Counted from the first letter of the stretch, positions 51,969-60,281 are shown. The stretch: 64,000 nucleotides of DNA from Flavobacterium cupreum (GCF_003996965.1 NZ_QWDM01000007.1:1-64000), one strand, 5' to 3'. Translations and numbers: made by a program. Notes: generated by a model from the letters alone, not told the origin.

Positions 51969-52898
51969 TTAGATATCCTGATCTTCAGGTGAAGGATTTA
52001 TGGTGTTGTGTTTTTTGAATGTAGTCGTGAAGTTTTGTACAAAATCTTTGGTGTACTGACCCGATTTGTCGAGATCGGGATCTAAAATGGTGATTTCAAG
52101 CCCGGTTAACTGATCACTTTGAAACAAATAGGAGGTAAGCTCATTAAATTCCTCATAAGTAAGACCGTCCGGAGTGCGGCTGTCTACGCAGGGCATTATG
52201 GAATCGTTTAAAACATCTGCATCGATATGAAGCCAGAAACCGTCGAGGTTTTTATTTTCAACTTCAGAAAGAAAGGATTGAATGCAGTTTGAAATACCTT
52301 GTTCTCTTAATTTCTCAAGACTTATGTAAGTCGCGGAAGAATTGCGAATTTCATTTTCATAGTCATTATCATATTCGCGGTTGCCCACGCACCAAAGGTT
52401 TTCTTCTTTTATATAAGGTTTTAAATCGAGTATATTGGTTAGTTTTTCAGGTCCGTTTCCTGTTGCGATTGAGGCTGCCATTCCGCCCACGCCTCCGGTT
52501 TCAGATAAGGAAACGTCCATGAAATCGGTATGTCCGTCCAGATAAAACAGGCCGTAATTTCCTTTTTGTTTTAAAGCAATAGCAACTCCAAGGAGAATGC
52601 TGCAATCTCCTCCCATTACGAACGGAAATTTATTCTGGGAAAGTAAGTTGTTGATTAAGTAAGCCTGTTCTCTGGCGTAACCTGCCAGCGAATTGGCATT
52701 TAGAATTTGCGTTTCGGCATCTCTGCTATTGGAATACTTTGGCGCGTCAAGTCTTATGGTATTTTTGGGCTGAATGATCTTGTGTAAATTATGTTTCCAG
52801 AACCAATCAGGCAGGTTTTTTACGCCCGGTTCTTTTCCGGGTTGCGGTTCTTTTAATCCCAAATTAGATGGAAATTCAACAATATAAATCTCTTTCAT
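51969..52898 (-). CDS. Arginase / agmatinase-superfamily protein with GGDCS variant
   Basis: This 309-residue ureohydrolase-fold protein has the three metal regions: FVMGGDCSILLG (about 93-104), FYLDGHTDFMD and LHIDADVLNDSIMPCVDSR. The first motif usually reads GGDHS, in which His binds one Mn ion; here it is Cys. The DxHxD and DxDxxxxD motifs are kept. Some arginase-family proteins naturally have GGDCS, so activity is possible but may be altered. It could be an arginase, an agmatinase-like or formimidoylglutamase-like enzyme, or a non-catalytic relative. It is cytoplasmic and lies 67 bp upstream of the SUFU gene. Confidence 0.85.
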   Translation of the reverse strand: MKEIYIVEFPSNLGLKEPQPGKEPGVKNLPDWFWKHNLHKIIQPKNTIRLDAPKYSNSRDAETQILNANSLAGYAREQAYLINNLLSQNKFPFVMGGDCSILLGVAIALKQKGNYGLFYLDGHTDFMDVSLSETGGVGGMAASIATGNGPEKLTNILDLKPYIKEENLWCVGNREYDNDYENEIRNSSATYISLEKLREQGISNCIQSFLSEVENKNLDGFWLHIDADVLNDSIMPCVDSRTPDGLTYEEFNELTSYLFQSDQLTGLEITILDPDLDKSGQYTKDFVQNFTTTFKKHNTINPSPEDQDI

Positions 52899-52966
52899 TA
52901 CTTTTTTTATTTAGTGATAAAGTTATTGAATATCGCTGTTTTTTTGGTTGAAAGAAAAATGATTTT

Positions 52967-53152
52967 TTATATTTTTTTTTCAATCGTGATGGTGAGCTTA
53001 TTTTTTTGTTGTTTTATGTTTACCATTTGACCTTCAATGAATCCAAGTTCTTTAAGCCATTTGCCAGCAAGTCTTATTACAGGAGTTGTTGTGATTTTGC
53101 GATTTCTTGATTTGTATATCGCGTGAATTTTTAGTTTTCTTGAATGTATCAT
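52967..53152 (-). CDS. SymE-like type I toxin
   Basis: The product has 61 residues from ATG 53152 (MIHSRKLKIHAIY); the frame is open 13 codons further. It matches the SymE-like toxin family: RKLKIHAIYKSRN at the start, then PVIRLAGKWLKELGFIEGQMVNIKQ and a KLTITIEKK end. In E. coli SymE is an SOS-induced RNA-degrading toxin controlled by the antisense RNA SymR. No antisense RNA can be inferred by eye here. The family is widespread in Bacteroidota and often lacks a known partner. The 5' region carries a small inverted repeat (CAAATTgccgagAAATTTG) near 53200-53222. Confidence 0.8.
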   Translation of the reverse strand: MIHSRKLKIHAIYKSRNRKITTTPVIRLAGKWLKELGFIEGQMVNIKQQKNKLTITIEKKI

Positions 53153-53321
53153 TGTCGTATAATTATATAAAAAAATGTGTTCTCGTGTCATAAATCAAAT
53201 GTCATGCAAATTGCCGAGAAATTTGTCATATTAAAATACGACACGTTGATTATTTATATAATTAAAAAGAAAAATAAGTCAACCAATTATTGAACTGACT
53301 GGTTTAAAATTATTCTAGGAA

Positions 53322-53357
53322 CAAAAAAATCCGACCTGCTTTCACAAATCGGATTAG
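53322..53357 (-). terminator. Terminator of the flotillin-like gene
   Basis: AATCCGA and TCGGATT arms with a loop of CCTGCTTTCACAAA lie 20 bp past the stop. Its sequence belongs to a family of similar hairpins at about 55562, 56756, 57010 and 60282. Confidence 0.65.
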
Positions 53358-53376
53358 TATTAAAAATTGAAACGAA

Positions 53377-55284
53377 TTATTTTTTAGGATTCTTTATGTT
53401 TTTGTCGGTATCCATCATTTCCATGAGTTTCAAACCTAATAAACCGCTGATCGAACCATCAGAACCACCATTTCCGGTGATTAATACGTCAGGAATTACT
53501 TTGATGTTTCCTTTGCCAATTTCCTCGGTAACTTTGTATTTTGTGAAATTATCACCGCCCATCGCCGTAACCTGTAACTGATACGATTCGGCTGTAGATT
53601 TACCAATCGCCATGATTTTTTCCGCTTCGGCTAAACCGGTTTTTGAGATTCTTTCAGCCTCAGCGCTAGCATTAAGTTTGGTCGCTTCGGCTTGTGCCCC
53701 GGCTCTGGCTTTTGTAGCTTCCGCTTCAGCATTAGCGCGCATTTTTGTCGCTTCGGCTTCGGCGTTTACGTTTAGTTTTAAACTGGTAGCATCTCCTTCT
53801 GCTTTTTTAACGGTGGCATCAGCGGTGCGTTGCGCAATTTCGACACTTTGTGAAGCACGAACGATTTCTTTCTGCATGTCGGCAATCGCCGTTTCTTTCT
53901 CCATTCCCTGGCGTTGTTCCTGCGCCATTCTTTGGGTTTGATAGGTTTTTTGTTCCTCTTCGGCCAGTTTTCTGTCGGTTAGCGTTTTCATTAAGGAATC
54001 CGGCGGAACGATATCACCAATTAAGGTATCAACGGCATTTACATTGTATTCGTCCAGCACCAGTTTGATATGGTTTTTGGCAGATTCCTGACGTTCTTTT
54101 CTGGTAGATAAAAACGAAATCACATCGCTGTCCTGAGCCGAGTTTCTGAAATAGTTACCAATCGTAGGTTCTAAAACCTGTGAAACTAAATTGTTCATGC
54201 TTCCGAAACGGGCAATAACTTTTGGTGCTTCGGCAGCGGGAACGTGAATGATCTGTGCCACATCCAGATTAAACGGGAAACCATCTTTGGAACGAACGGT
54301 AATGGTAGACAGATTTTTATCTAAATTATGAGATTCGCTTCTTGCATTGGCCCAGTTTAGAACCAGGTTGGTGGTCGGAACAGCTTCAAGTTTGGTGGTG
54401 TATTTGTTTAAGGCATATTTTCCGGGTCCAAGTGGTTCCATCCAGACCCCACGCTGTCCTTTTGAAACAATATTTCCGTGTTTGAAAGTATCACCGGTAA
54501 CATCCTGTCCGTCTTCACCAATATAAGAGATTACAACTCCGACATAACCAATAGGCACGTCGGTCATTGGATTCTGTTCAATCAGAATTGCCCAGGTATT
54601 GATGTAATAGGAACCTGCCAGCATCACCTGTGGCTGTAAACCACGGTTTCCGCCTTTGTCCAGAAACTGATCAAAATCCTGAAAGTTGTTGTGTCCTTCT
54701 ACAAATTTTCCGGCAATCTGCCCTTGCGGAATCGGTTCGCCATCGAGAGCGGTAACGATTCCGATCATGTTTTCGTAAATCTTGATCTGATCTGCCATTA
54801 CAATTTCAAACAGAAAGGTATTAATACGGTACGAACCTGTTGTAATAAAAGCAGTCTGACGTCCTTTCTGACCACCATTATTTAAGAAAGAGGTGGCATC
54901 CTGAAAGTTGTCGCTGTCTACTTTTCGGGCCAGGATACGTCCGGTTGGAATTTCCTTTCCGTCTTTACTTAAAACAAGCCCGATTTTGCCTTCCGGAATG
55001 ATGGTAAATCCGGTCATGTCTACCGTATATTGCCAGATCCACATGGCCCAGTACAATCCGGGAGCTAAAGTTTGTGCCTGATAACCTGCTTCTCCTTTTG
55101 TAGCAATGATTCTGCCATCGGGAAGAGATTTGTCGGCACCAAATAAAACGAATTTTTTGGTCACAAGACCAATTTTGTCTTCGGGCACGATTACCATTCC
55201 GAAGAAAACACGAAGTACAAATTTGTAAAATAAAATGGAGAATACTAGTAATAATACCCACCAATAGGAAGTAATTTCAGTCAT
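53377..55284 (-). CDS. Large flotillin-like SPFH protein with repeated N-terminal modules
   Basis: The product has 635 residues: one N-terminal membrane helix (YWWVLLLVFSILFYKFVLRVFF), then three to four related modules of 65-75 residues, an SPFH domain (about 290-450) and an alanine/glutamate-rich coiled coil (AEAEATK repeats, about 480-570). The modules share a pattern: IGLVTKK or IGLVLSKDGKEIP, (T)GRILA, FQDATSFLNNGG, then GSYRINT or GSYYINT. This is more elaborate than ordinary flotillins, which have a single SPFH domain, and the repeated beta modules before an SPFH-like domain recall the layout of eukaryotic major vault protein. It should form large membrane-bound oligomers that organise microdomains. 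It is monocistronic. Confidence 0.85.
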   Translation of the reverse strand: MTEITSYWWVLLLVFSILFYKFVLRVFFGMVIVPEDKIGLVTKKFVLFGADKSLPDGRIIATKGEAGYQAQTLAPGLYWAMWIWQYTVDMTGFTIIPEGKIGLVLSKDGKEIPTGRILARKVDSDNFQDATSFLNNGGQKGRQTAFITTGSYRINTFLFEIVMADQIKIYENMIGIVTALDGEPIPQGQIAGKFVEGHNNFQDFDQFLDKGGNRGLQPQVMLAGSYYINTWAILIEQNPMTDVPIGYVGVVISYIGEDGQDVTGDTFKHGNIVSKGQRGVWMEPLGPGKYALNKYTTKLEAVPTTNLVLNWANARSESHNLDKNLSTITVRSKDGFPFNLDVAQIIHVPAAEAPKVIARFGSMNNLVSQVLEPTIGNYFRNSAQDSDVISFLSTRKERQESAKNHIKLVLDEYNVNAVDTLIGDIVPPDSLMKTLTDRKLAEEEQKTYQTQRMAQEQRQGMEKETAIADMQKEIVRASQSVEIAQRTADATVKKAEGDATSLKLNVNAEAEATKMRANAEAEATKARAGAQAEATKLNASAEAERISKTGLAEAEKIMAIGKSTAESYQLQVTAMGGDNFTKYKVTEEIGKGNIKVIPDVLITGNGGSDGSISGLLGLKLMEMMDTDKNIKNPKK

Positions 55285-55304
55285 AGTTATTTGAGTTTAT
55301 GGTA

Positions 55305-55312
55305 CAAACGTA
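55305..55312 (-). promoter_or_regulatory. Candidate -7 box of the flotillin-like gene
   Basis: TACGTTTG (complement of 55305-55312) fits TAnnTTTG and lies 21 bp before the ATG. No TTTG box is seen at the usual spacing. Confidence 0.4.
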
Positions 55313-55611
55313 ACAGAAATATTAACTGTTAAAATGAAATATTTTTAAAATTAACATTTGGGTATTTTTGAACAGAAATGTTAAAATTAGCTCAATTTTA
55401 TATCGTTGGAATTGTCAATTTGTGACACGATTTTTTTGGCTGTCAACTATGATTGGTATTTTGGGTTTTAACAATTTAAAAAGGTAATTGTTTTGTTTTG
55501 GGAATGTAACAGGAGGGAAAGGGTTTGGGTGATTTTTAGAAAATCAAAAGGAAATGCTCAAAAAAAATGCGGCCTGCTTCACAAATCGGATTTTAATTTA
55601 AATTTAACTCG

Positions 55612-55722
55612 TTGGGTGGAATTCAAAACTTTTGTCAGGCTGAGCGGAGTCGAAGCCCTTTTAGTGTAGAATAGCCTTCGACTTCGCTCAGGGTGCCCTT
55701 CGACTTCGCTCAGGATGACAAT
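55612..55722. repeat. Dispersed repeat, copy 2 (gagcggagtcgaag family)
   Basis: 29 bp (55634-55662) are identical to 3921-3949, then two inverted copies of CTTCGACTTCGCTCAGG follow (about 55677-55714). The 512-bp gap 55285-55796 also holds a decayed hairpin (55562-55595) of the AATCCG terminator family and no gene. Confidence 0.75.
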
Positions 55723-55796
55723 GGTTTCTAAAAGAAATATATTTTATTCAAAATTATACTTTTATCTATTTACTCCAGATCAAATCAAAGTTTCTT

Positions 55797-56288
55797 CTAT
55801 TCCAGCTTTTTTATAATTCGGTCTGTACCTTCCTGTAAACCTTTATAGTAATCTCCTTTTTTTAGTTCGGGAATTACAAAAGTAGATACGATGTTTTCTA
55901 CTTCCTTGTCGCTAAGTTTGTTACGTAATTTTTCGAGTCCGCGAATTTGTATCTGCCTTAATTGTTTGCTTATCACCAGTATAATGGAAGCATCGATTTT
56001 TAGCGTTGTATTTAGATATTTGTCAAGGTCTAAAGAGTAATCGCTAAGGTCTGTGTAAGGACTAATGGACGAGGTAGTCACTAAAACAATTTTGTGTCCG
56101 GTTTTTGTTTCACAGGATTTTAAAGTTGCACTTAAAGTTTGTACCTGTTTTGGAGTCAGAATTTTTTCGAAGTCATTGACGTAATCGTACTTTTTTTCGA
56201 AGATGTTTGGTGTTCCGGTTTTTGTCTGGGCAAAAAAACTAGTCGAAAAAATAACAGTAAGCAAAATAATGAAAAATATTTTTTTCAT
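55797..56288 (-). CDS. Exported TPM-domain protein
   Basis: The product has 163 residues from ATG 56288, which begins a signal peptide (MKKIFFIILLTVIFSTSFFAQ); the frame is open 12 codons further. The rest is a single TPM (TLP18.3/Psb32/MOLO-1) domain: YVNDFEKILTPKQVQTLSATLKSCETKTGHKIVLVTTSS, then DASIILVISKQLRQIQIRGLEKLRNKL. Unlike many bacterial members there is no second membrane helix or glycine-rich tail. TPM domains have been linked to phosphatase activity or to membrane-protein quality control. It lies near the flotillin-like and SPFH genes, which might be relevant. Function is not proven. Confidence 0.8.
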   Translation of the reverse strand: MKKIFFIILLTVIFSTSFFAQTKTGTPNIFEKKYDYVNDFEKILTPKQVQTLSATLKSCETKTGHKIVLVTTSSISPYTDLSDYSLDLDKYLNTTLKIDASIILVISKQLRQIQIRGLEKLRNKLSDKEVENIVSTFVIPELKKGDYYKGLQEGTDRIIKKLE

Positions 56289-56373
56289 GGGTAGATTTGT
56301 TTTGGGGAGCCGCAAAATTACCACTTTATTGTTAGAATTCGTCTTGTAATTTGATACTAAAAGGTTACTATTT

Positions 56374-56724
56374 TTATTTAGGGGATTCTGAAATACCTGC
56401 CTGTTGTACGCCGCACCAGGTTTTGCTGTTTAAAGCATTAAAATTCGGACATTTTTTGGCTTCTTCTTTAGTGAATAAGATAATCTCTTCTTTTGTTAAT
56501 CCTGTATTATAGTAATAATTGTTGTAATCTTCTCCATAAATCCAGGCATCACTGGATCCGTTTTGCATCACCGTGGCGTTAAAAATAAAAACACTGGACT
56601 GTTTAGGTATGTAATAATTAGGATCAATTAAAGCACCCCATATATTTCCAAAAAAGGAAGAACTAAACAGTACAAAGAGAAAAATGATTAAAAGTATTGT
56701 TACTGCAGATTTTTTATATTTCAT
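56374..56724 (-). CDS. Small anchored protein, unknown
   Basis: The product has 116 residues. A lysine-rich start (MKYKKSAVTILLIIFLFVLFSSSFFG) forms a membrane anchor or signal. The outer part has an NGSSDAWIYGEDYNNYYYN tyrosine-rich stretch and two cysteines (CPNFNALNSKTWC), likely a disulfide. No family is recognised. It lies 85 bp upstream of the TPM gene on the same strand, so it may be co-transcribed. The composition and the intact frame support a real gene; the function is open. A decayed hairpin of the AATCCG family lies just upstream (about 56756-56790). Confidence 0.5.
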   Translation of the reverse strand: MKYKKSAVTILLIIFLFVLFSSSFFGNIWGALIDPNYYIPKQSSVFIFNATVMQNGSSDAWIYGEDYNNYYYNTGLTKEEIILFTKEEAKKCPNFNALNSKTWCGVQQAGISESPK

Positions 56725-56811
56725 TAGAGTATTTTATCTCAGGTGAAAATAGAAAAAAAATCCGACTTGCTCCTGCAAACCTGATTTTTAAATGTTGTGA
56801 CTAATAAATCT

Positions 56812-56943
56812 CACGCAAAGACAAAAAGTCGCAAAGTTTTTTTCTATGATTTAAGAATTGGTGACTTAGTAAAAAGCTTTAGAGAAAAATAGTATTGTTT
56901 AAGCAATTGGATTTAAAACTTTGCGACTTTGCGTCTTTGCGTG
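56812..56943. repeat. 29-bp inverted repeat of the 'ctttgcgactttgcg' family
   Basis: CACGCAAAGACAAAAAGTCG... (56812-56840) and ...CGACTTTGCGTCTTTGCGTG (56915-56943) are complementary over 29 bp with two mismatches, separated by 74 bp. The same block occurs once each at about 16461 and 18923. The 336-bp gap 56725-57060 has no gene. Confidence 0.8.
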
Positions 56944-57009
56944 AAAATAAAAAAAACTATTCTCAAAGTCATACACAAAACTTTACATCAAAATCTGCTT
57001 ACAAAAAAA

Positions 57010-57037
57010 GAATCCGATTTGCGAAGGCAAACCGGAT
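57010..57037 (-). terminator. Terminator of the SPFH/zinc-ribbon operon
   Basis: ATCCGATTTGC, a four-base loop and GCAAACCGGAT form an 11-bp stem with one mismatch, 24 bp after the last stop of the operon. Confidence 0.7.
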
Positions 57038-57060
57038 ATAAAAATTATTAAAAATAGAAG

Positions 57061-58023
57061 TTAAAAGCTTACATCATCAGCAATATTTCCGCCTTGTTCT
57101 GCAGCAAATTTTGCTGCGTATTCTTTTTGTTTTTCTTGTTGATGATTTGAGAACGCTGTAACATCTTCTGCATTCCAGTTTTGGTTTTGCTCTGTCATCC
57201 ACTGCATTGCCACAGATTGAAAGTCAGCGAGATTAATTCCGAACGTATCTAAAATCCATTGGGCACCATCAATTCCATATTCGTAAGCAGCTTGTCTTGC
57301 TCCGGCCAATTCTTCATAAAAATAACGGTCTGTTTTGATTCTTTCAAGATTAGCTAATCCTTCTTCAGAAATTTCAGTTTTAAGATTTTCCAGCTGAGGA
57401 ATTGTTACACTTTCAGCATAATATTGTCCAAACAATGTTGTAACGGTAAAAGAAGTATCTTCGCCCATACGCTGTGGCCAGATTGTATTCAATTCTTCCC
57501 AGATTATAGGTTCAATGCCCATTGCTTTGCAAACTTCCTGATAATCGATTCCGGCACTAATTTTTAAACACATGGCAGTATAATCTCTTAAAGATAGGCC
57601 ATGAACTGGCTCAAGAAATGGATTATCATCGTCTACTTTCACAAAACCTGAAGTTTGAACTCCGGTATATTTTAATGAATTTGCCTTCTCAAACCTTATC
57701 ATTTGATCTGAATCGCAATTGTTCCATTCCTTATAAACTTCTCTTCTGTAATTAAGATAGATGCTTTGAGTATCTTTTTCCCTCAGTTCCTCTCCGCGCG
57801 AGCGCTCATCCTGAATCCATGCCTCAGCTCTTGATGTCACTTCATTATCAAAATCTTCTATATCGTAATGAATTCCGTGCAAAGTATCAGGATCGTATTC
57901 TACTTCCTGATTTTCATTTTCGTAATCGTCTTCATAATTATCATTTGAAGATTGAGGCTGTTCGTAATTTTGATTTTCTTGTCTGCTTTCGCCTTCTAAG
58001 GCTCCAAAAAGTTTTTTAAACAT
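57061..58023 (-). CDS. Acidic protein of the SPFH/zinc-ribbon operon; unknown
   Basis: The product has 320 residues from ATG 58023 (MFKKLFGALEGES); the frame is open 21 codons further, but the internal Met fits a typical start better. A disordered acidic stretch (about 12-50, NQNYEQPQSSNDNYEDDYEN) precedes a helical region. Two repeated patterns can be seen (FLEPVHGLSLRDYTAMCLKISAG with GIEPIIWEELNTIWPQRM, and YEYGIDGAQWILDTFGINLADFQ). It may belong to a DUF6620-like family, but I am not sure. It is the last gene of an operon with SPFH and zinc-ribbon proteins (25 bp gap), so a shared role at the membrane is likely. Confidence 0.55.
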   Translation of the reverse strand: MFKKLFGALEGESRQENQNYEQPQSSNDNYEDDYENENQEVEYDPDTLHGIHYDIEDFDNEVTSRAEAWIQDERSRGEELREKDTQSIYLNYRREVYKEWNNCDSDQMIRFEKANSLKYTGVQTSGFVKVDDDNPFLEPVHGLSLRDYTAMCLKISAGIDYQEVCKAMGIEPIIWEELNTIWPQRMGEDTSFTVTTLFGQYYAESVTIPQLENLKTEISEEGLANLERIKTDRYFYEELAGARQAAYEYGIDGAQWILDTFGINLADFQSVAMQWMTEQNQNWNAEDVTAFSNHQQEKQKEYAAKFAAEQGGNIADDVSF

Positions 58024-58048
58024 TGGTCTATTTTTAAGGATTAATAAA

Positions 58049-58984
58049 TTATTTTTTGTGTAATTGATTTTGATACATTTTTTCATTGTGCTCTTTTAAA
58101 TCAGGTACAATTGCATTCCATTCGTCATACATTGCACGCAAATAAACTTGATATAATTTTGGAGCATTCTTAATAACAGATTGTCTTTGTTCTTCTAAAT
58201 CATTCATTTTTGACTGAATTTCGGCAATTACTTTTTTGTCTGATTCATGAATTTTACTCAAACTCAGTTCATGTATCTCATAATAGAGTTCGCGCTCTTT
58301 GTTATTTTCGGTTTCAAAAGCTTCGTATAGATGGGCAGTCCTTTGATCTGCTAAATCTCTTGCAATATTCTGTAGATTCTTTGCATGTGTGCTTGGTGCA
58401 AAAGTATTTTGCGTTTGGCAATATGGACATGAAATATAAGTTTCAAGTAAAAAGATTTTCTCGATTTGAATATTTCCCCCACATTGTGTACAGTTGAATT
58501 TGTTTTTAATTACTTCGTATTCTTCTAAGATCTTTTTATATTCGATTTCGAGATCACGTTTCTGAGTTTTTTCGATTTGATTTCTCCAATATTCGCATAT
58601 TTCTTCAAAATCATTATAACGGTCACAACAATCGTTTCTAAAATCAGAAATCAGGTTATGATGTTTACTTAAAACAGAAATATACGAATTGTAATCTTGA
58701 TAAACTTTTAGTATCTTTTCATCGTAAGTATCTCTGGCTTTTTGTCTTATATTTGATAATTGACCATTAACGCCAGAATATACTCTGTGGAAAGTTCTTT
58801 TATACAAATCGTCGTCGCTTTGCATAATTTCTTTGAGCTCGGGAATTGCTGCAGTTGCAAATTCTTCTATTTTGGCTTCTAATTTTTCTAAAAAGATAAA
58901 CCATTTTTCCTGCGATTCCTGAAGTTCCGGATACCATTCCGGAATTGCTTCATCGGCTTTTTGTTTGTTAAATAATCTGAACAC
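58049..58984 (-). CDS. Coiled-coil protein with zinc ribbon, SPFH operon
   Basis: The product has 311 residues from GTG 58984 (then FRLFNKQKADEAIPEWYPE). I prefer this start because the longer frame would overlap the upstream gene. The protein is mostly helical, likely coiled coil (about 15-150 and 225-300). In between is a zinc ribbon with CTQC (about 179-182) and CPYC (about 201-204). No enzyme motif is seen. It sits 10 bp after the small zinc-ribbon gene and 25 bp before the acidic-protein gene. The layout resembles the Bacillus ydjGHI region, where zinc-ribbon and SPFH proteins recruit PspA-like proteins. That parallel is inference. Confidence 0.6.
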   Translation of the reverse strand: MFRLFNKQKADEAIPEWYPELQESQEKWFIFLEKLEAKIEEFATAAIPELKEIMQSDDDLYKRTFHRVYSGVNGQLSNIRQKARDTYDEKILKVYQDYNSYISVLSKHHNLISDFRNDCCDRYNDFEEICEYWRNQIEKTQKRDLEIEYKKILEEYEVIKNKFNCTQCGGNIQIEKIFLLETYISCPYCQTQNTFAPSTHAKNLQNIARDLADQRTAHLYEAFETENNKERELYYEIHELSLSKIHESDKKVIAEIQSKMNDLEEQRQSVIKNAPKLYQVYLRAMYDEWNAIVPDLKEHNEKMYQNQLHKK

Positions 58985-58994
58985 TATATTAAAT

Positions 58995-59237
58995 TTAAAT
59001 TGAATTGTCTTCTTTTTTGATGTAAACCCCATCTGTAAGTTTGGTGTTTATAAACTCAAATCCACAATACGAACAATGTGTGACGCCGTCTTGTTTCGCT
59101 CTTCCGGCACCACAGTTTGGGCAGTTTCTAACATTTATCTGCGCTTTATTGATTTCGGTTTTGCCTCCATAGTTATTCTGGTTTTTGACCTTTTGTTTTA
59201 GGTTTTCTAAAAACGAATTTACATTTTCCTCTTGCAT
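58995..59237 (-). CDS. Small zinc-ribbon protein, SPFH operon
   Basis: This 80-residue protein has a zinc ribbon CPNC...CSYC (about 39-42 and 55-58; CPNCGAGRAKQDGVTHCSYCG) after a short helical leader (NSFLENLKQKVKNQN). Its ATG overlaps the stop of the SPFH gene by one base (TAATG), so translation is probably coupled. It likely acts as an adaptor for the SPFH protein, as single zinc ribbons often do in such operons. No DNA-binding domain is seen beyond the ribbon. The tail (KLTDGVYIKKEDNSI) is short. Confidence 0.7.
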   Translation of the reverse strand: MQEENVNSFLENLKQKVKNQNNYGGKTEINKAQINVRNCPNCGAGRAKQDGVTHCSYCGFEFINTKLTDGVYIKKEDNSI

Positions 59238-60190
59238 TATAATTGGCTTAATAATTCGGTTTTTTTGATTTTAAACTCGTCTTCGTCGATCAAACCGATA
59301 TCAAATAAAGATTTTAGTTTTTGAAGTTTTGAAGTTAAATCCTTTGTGGTTTCTTGTTTTGATATTTCCTTATTTTGCTGTAATTGATTGAAAAGTATTC
59401 CCAGGCTTAGTGCATTTTGAGTCGTATCGTGCAGTGCCGTTCCTTTATCACCAATAGCAGTTGCGGTATTAAATTTCGTGAATTTATCCATGTCGTTTAC
59501 CATATTCATATTGGTAATTTTATCGAAATGTGCTGTAACTTCTTCAGGTAATGTTACGCTTGATATTATAAGTTGTGTTAACTCGATTCCGAATTGTTCA
59601 AAATACGGGTTTAAATAAGGTTCTATTTTTTTGCCTAGTTGTGTAATGTTGCCGGCAACGTCTGTGATAGTGATATTTTCATTTGCTAAAACTTCGCCAA
59701 ATTTCGGAGCAATAAAATCCCTTAATTGATTTTGTAATTCAAAAATTGTAAGTTGTTTGTAGGTTCCGGCATATTGACGGAAGAATTTGGCAACATCGAT
59801 AATTCTAATATCAAAACTTCCGAAAGCGCGAACTCTTATTTGTCCGAATTGCGGATCGTTAAGGATTATGGGAGTGGGAGTTCCCCACTTATTATTGATG
59901 AATTGATGTGTATTGAAAAAGTAAACATCGACTTTAAACGGACTTTCGAAGCCATATTTCCAACCTTTGAGTTTACTTAAAACAGGAATGTTTGCTGTAG
60001 ATAAAGTATATAGGCCGGGCGAAAAAACATCTGCAAACTGTCCTTCATTTAAAAGCATTACATGCTGGCTTTCGCGAACAGTTAGTTTTGCTCCGTTTTT
60101 AATTTCTTTATCTTCATCATAAAATTTCCACATTAACAAATTAGGATCGCTAGTTGTAGATTCAATTATTTCTATAAAGGATAGTTTCAT
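59237..60190 (-). CDS. SPFH-domain protein with C-terminal SHOCT (YdjI-like)
   Basis: This 317-residue protein has an SPFH-type core (about 25-230). VRESQHVMLLNEGQFADVFSPGLYTL opens it, GTPTPIILNDPQFGQIRVRAFGSFDIRI is in the middle, and YFEQFGIELTQLIISSVTLPEE closes it. The last 35 residues (LTSKLQKLKSLFDIGLIDEDEFKIKKTELLSQL) are a SHOCT motif, which mediates oligomerisation. There is no N-terminal membrane helix. The same layout is found in Bacillus YdjI and in proteins loosely called virion-core-like. It heads an operon of four genes with one-base coupling to the zinc-ribbon gene. It probably assembles at damaged membranes. Confidence 0.85.
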   Translation of the reverse strand: MKLSFIEIIESTTSDPNLLMWKFYDEDKEIKNGAKLTVRESQHVMLLNEGQFADVFSPGLYTLSTANIPVLSKLKGWKYGFESPFKVDVYFFNTHQFINNKWGTPTPIILNDPQFGQIRVRAFGSFDIRIIDVAKFFRQYAGTYKQLTIFELQNQLRDFIAPKFGEVLANENITITDVAGNITQLGKKIEPYLNPYFEQFGIELTQLIISSVTLPEEVTAHFDKITNMNMVNDMDKFTKFNTATAIGDKGTALHDTTQNALSLGILFNQLQQNKEISKQETTKDLTSKLQKLKSLFDIGLIDEDEFKIKKTELLSQL

Positions 60191-60281
60191 AAATAATTAT
60201 TATAAAACAGCAAAAAGACAAAATTTAAGGTAATTTAAAAGCTTGAAAAAGACATTTTTCTAATAAAATAAGGTTAAATAA

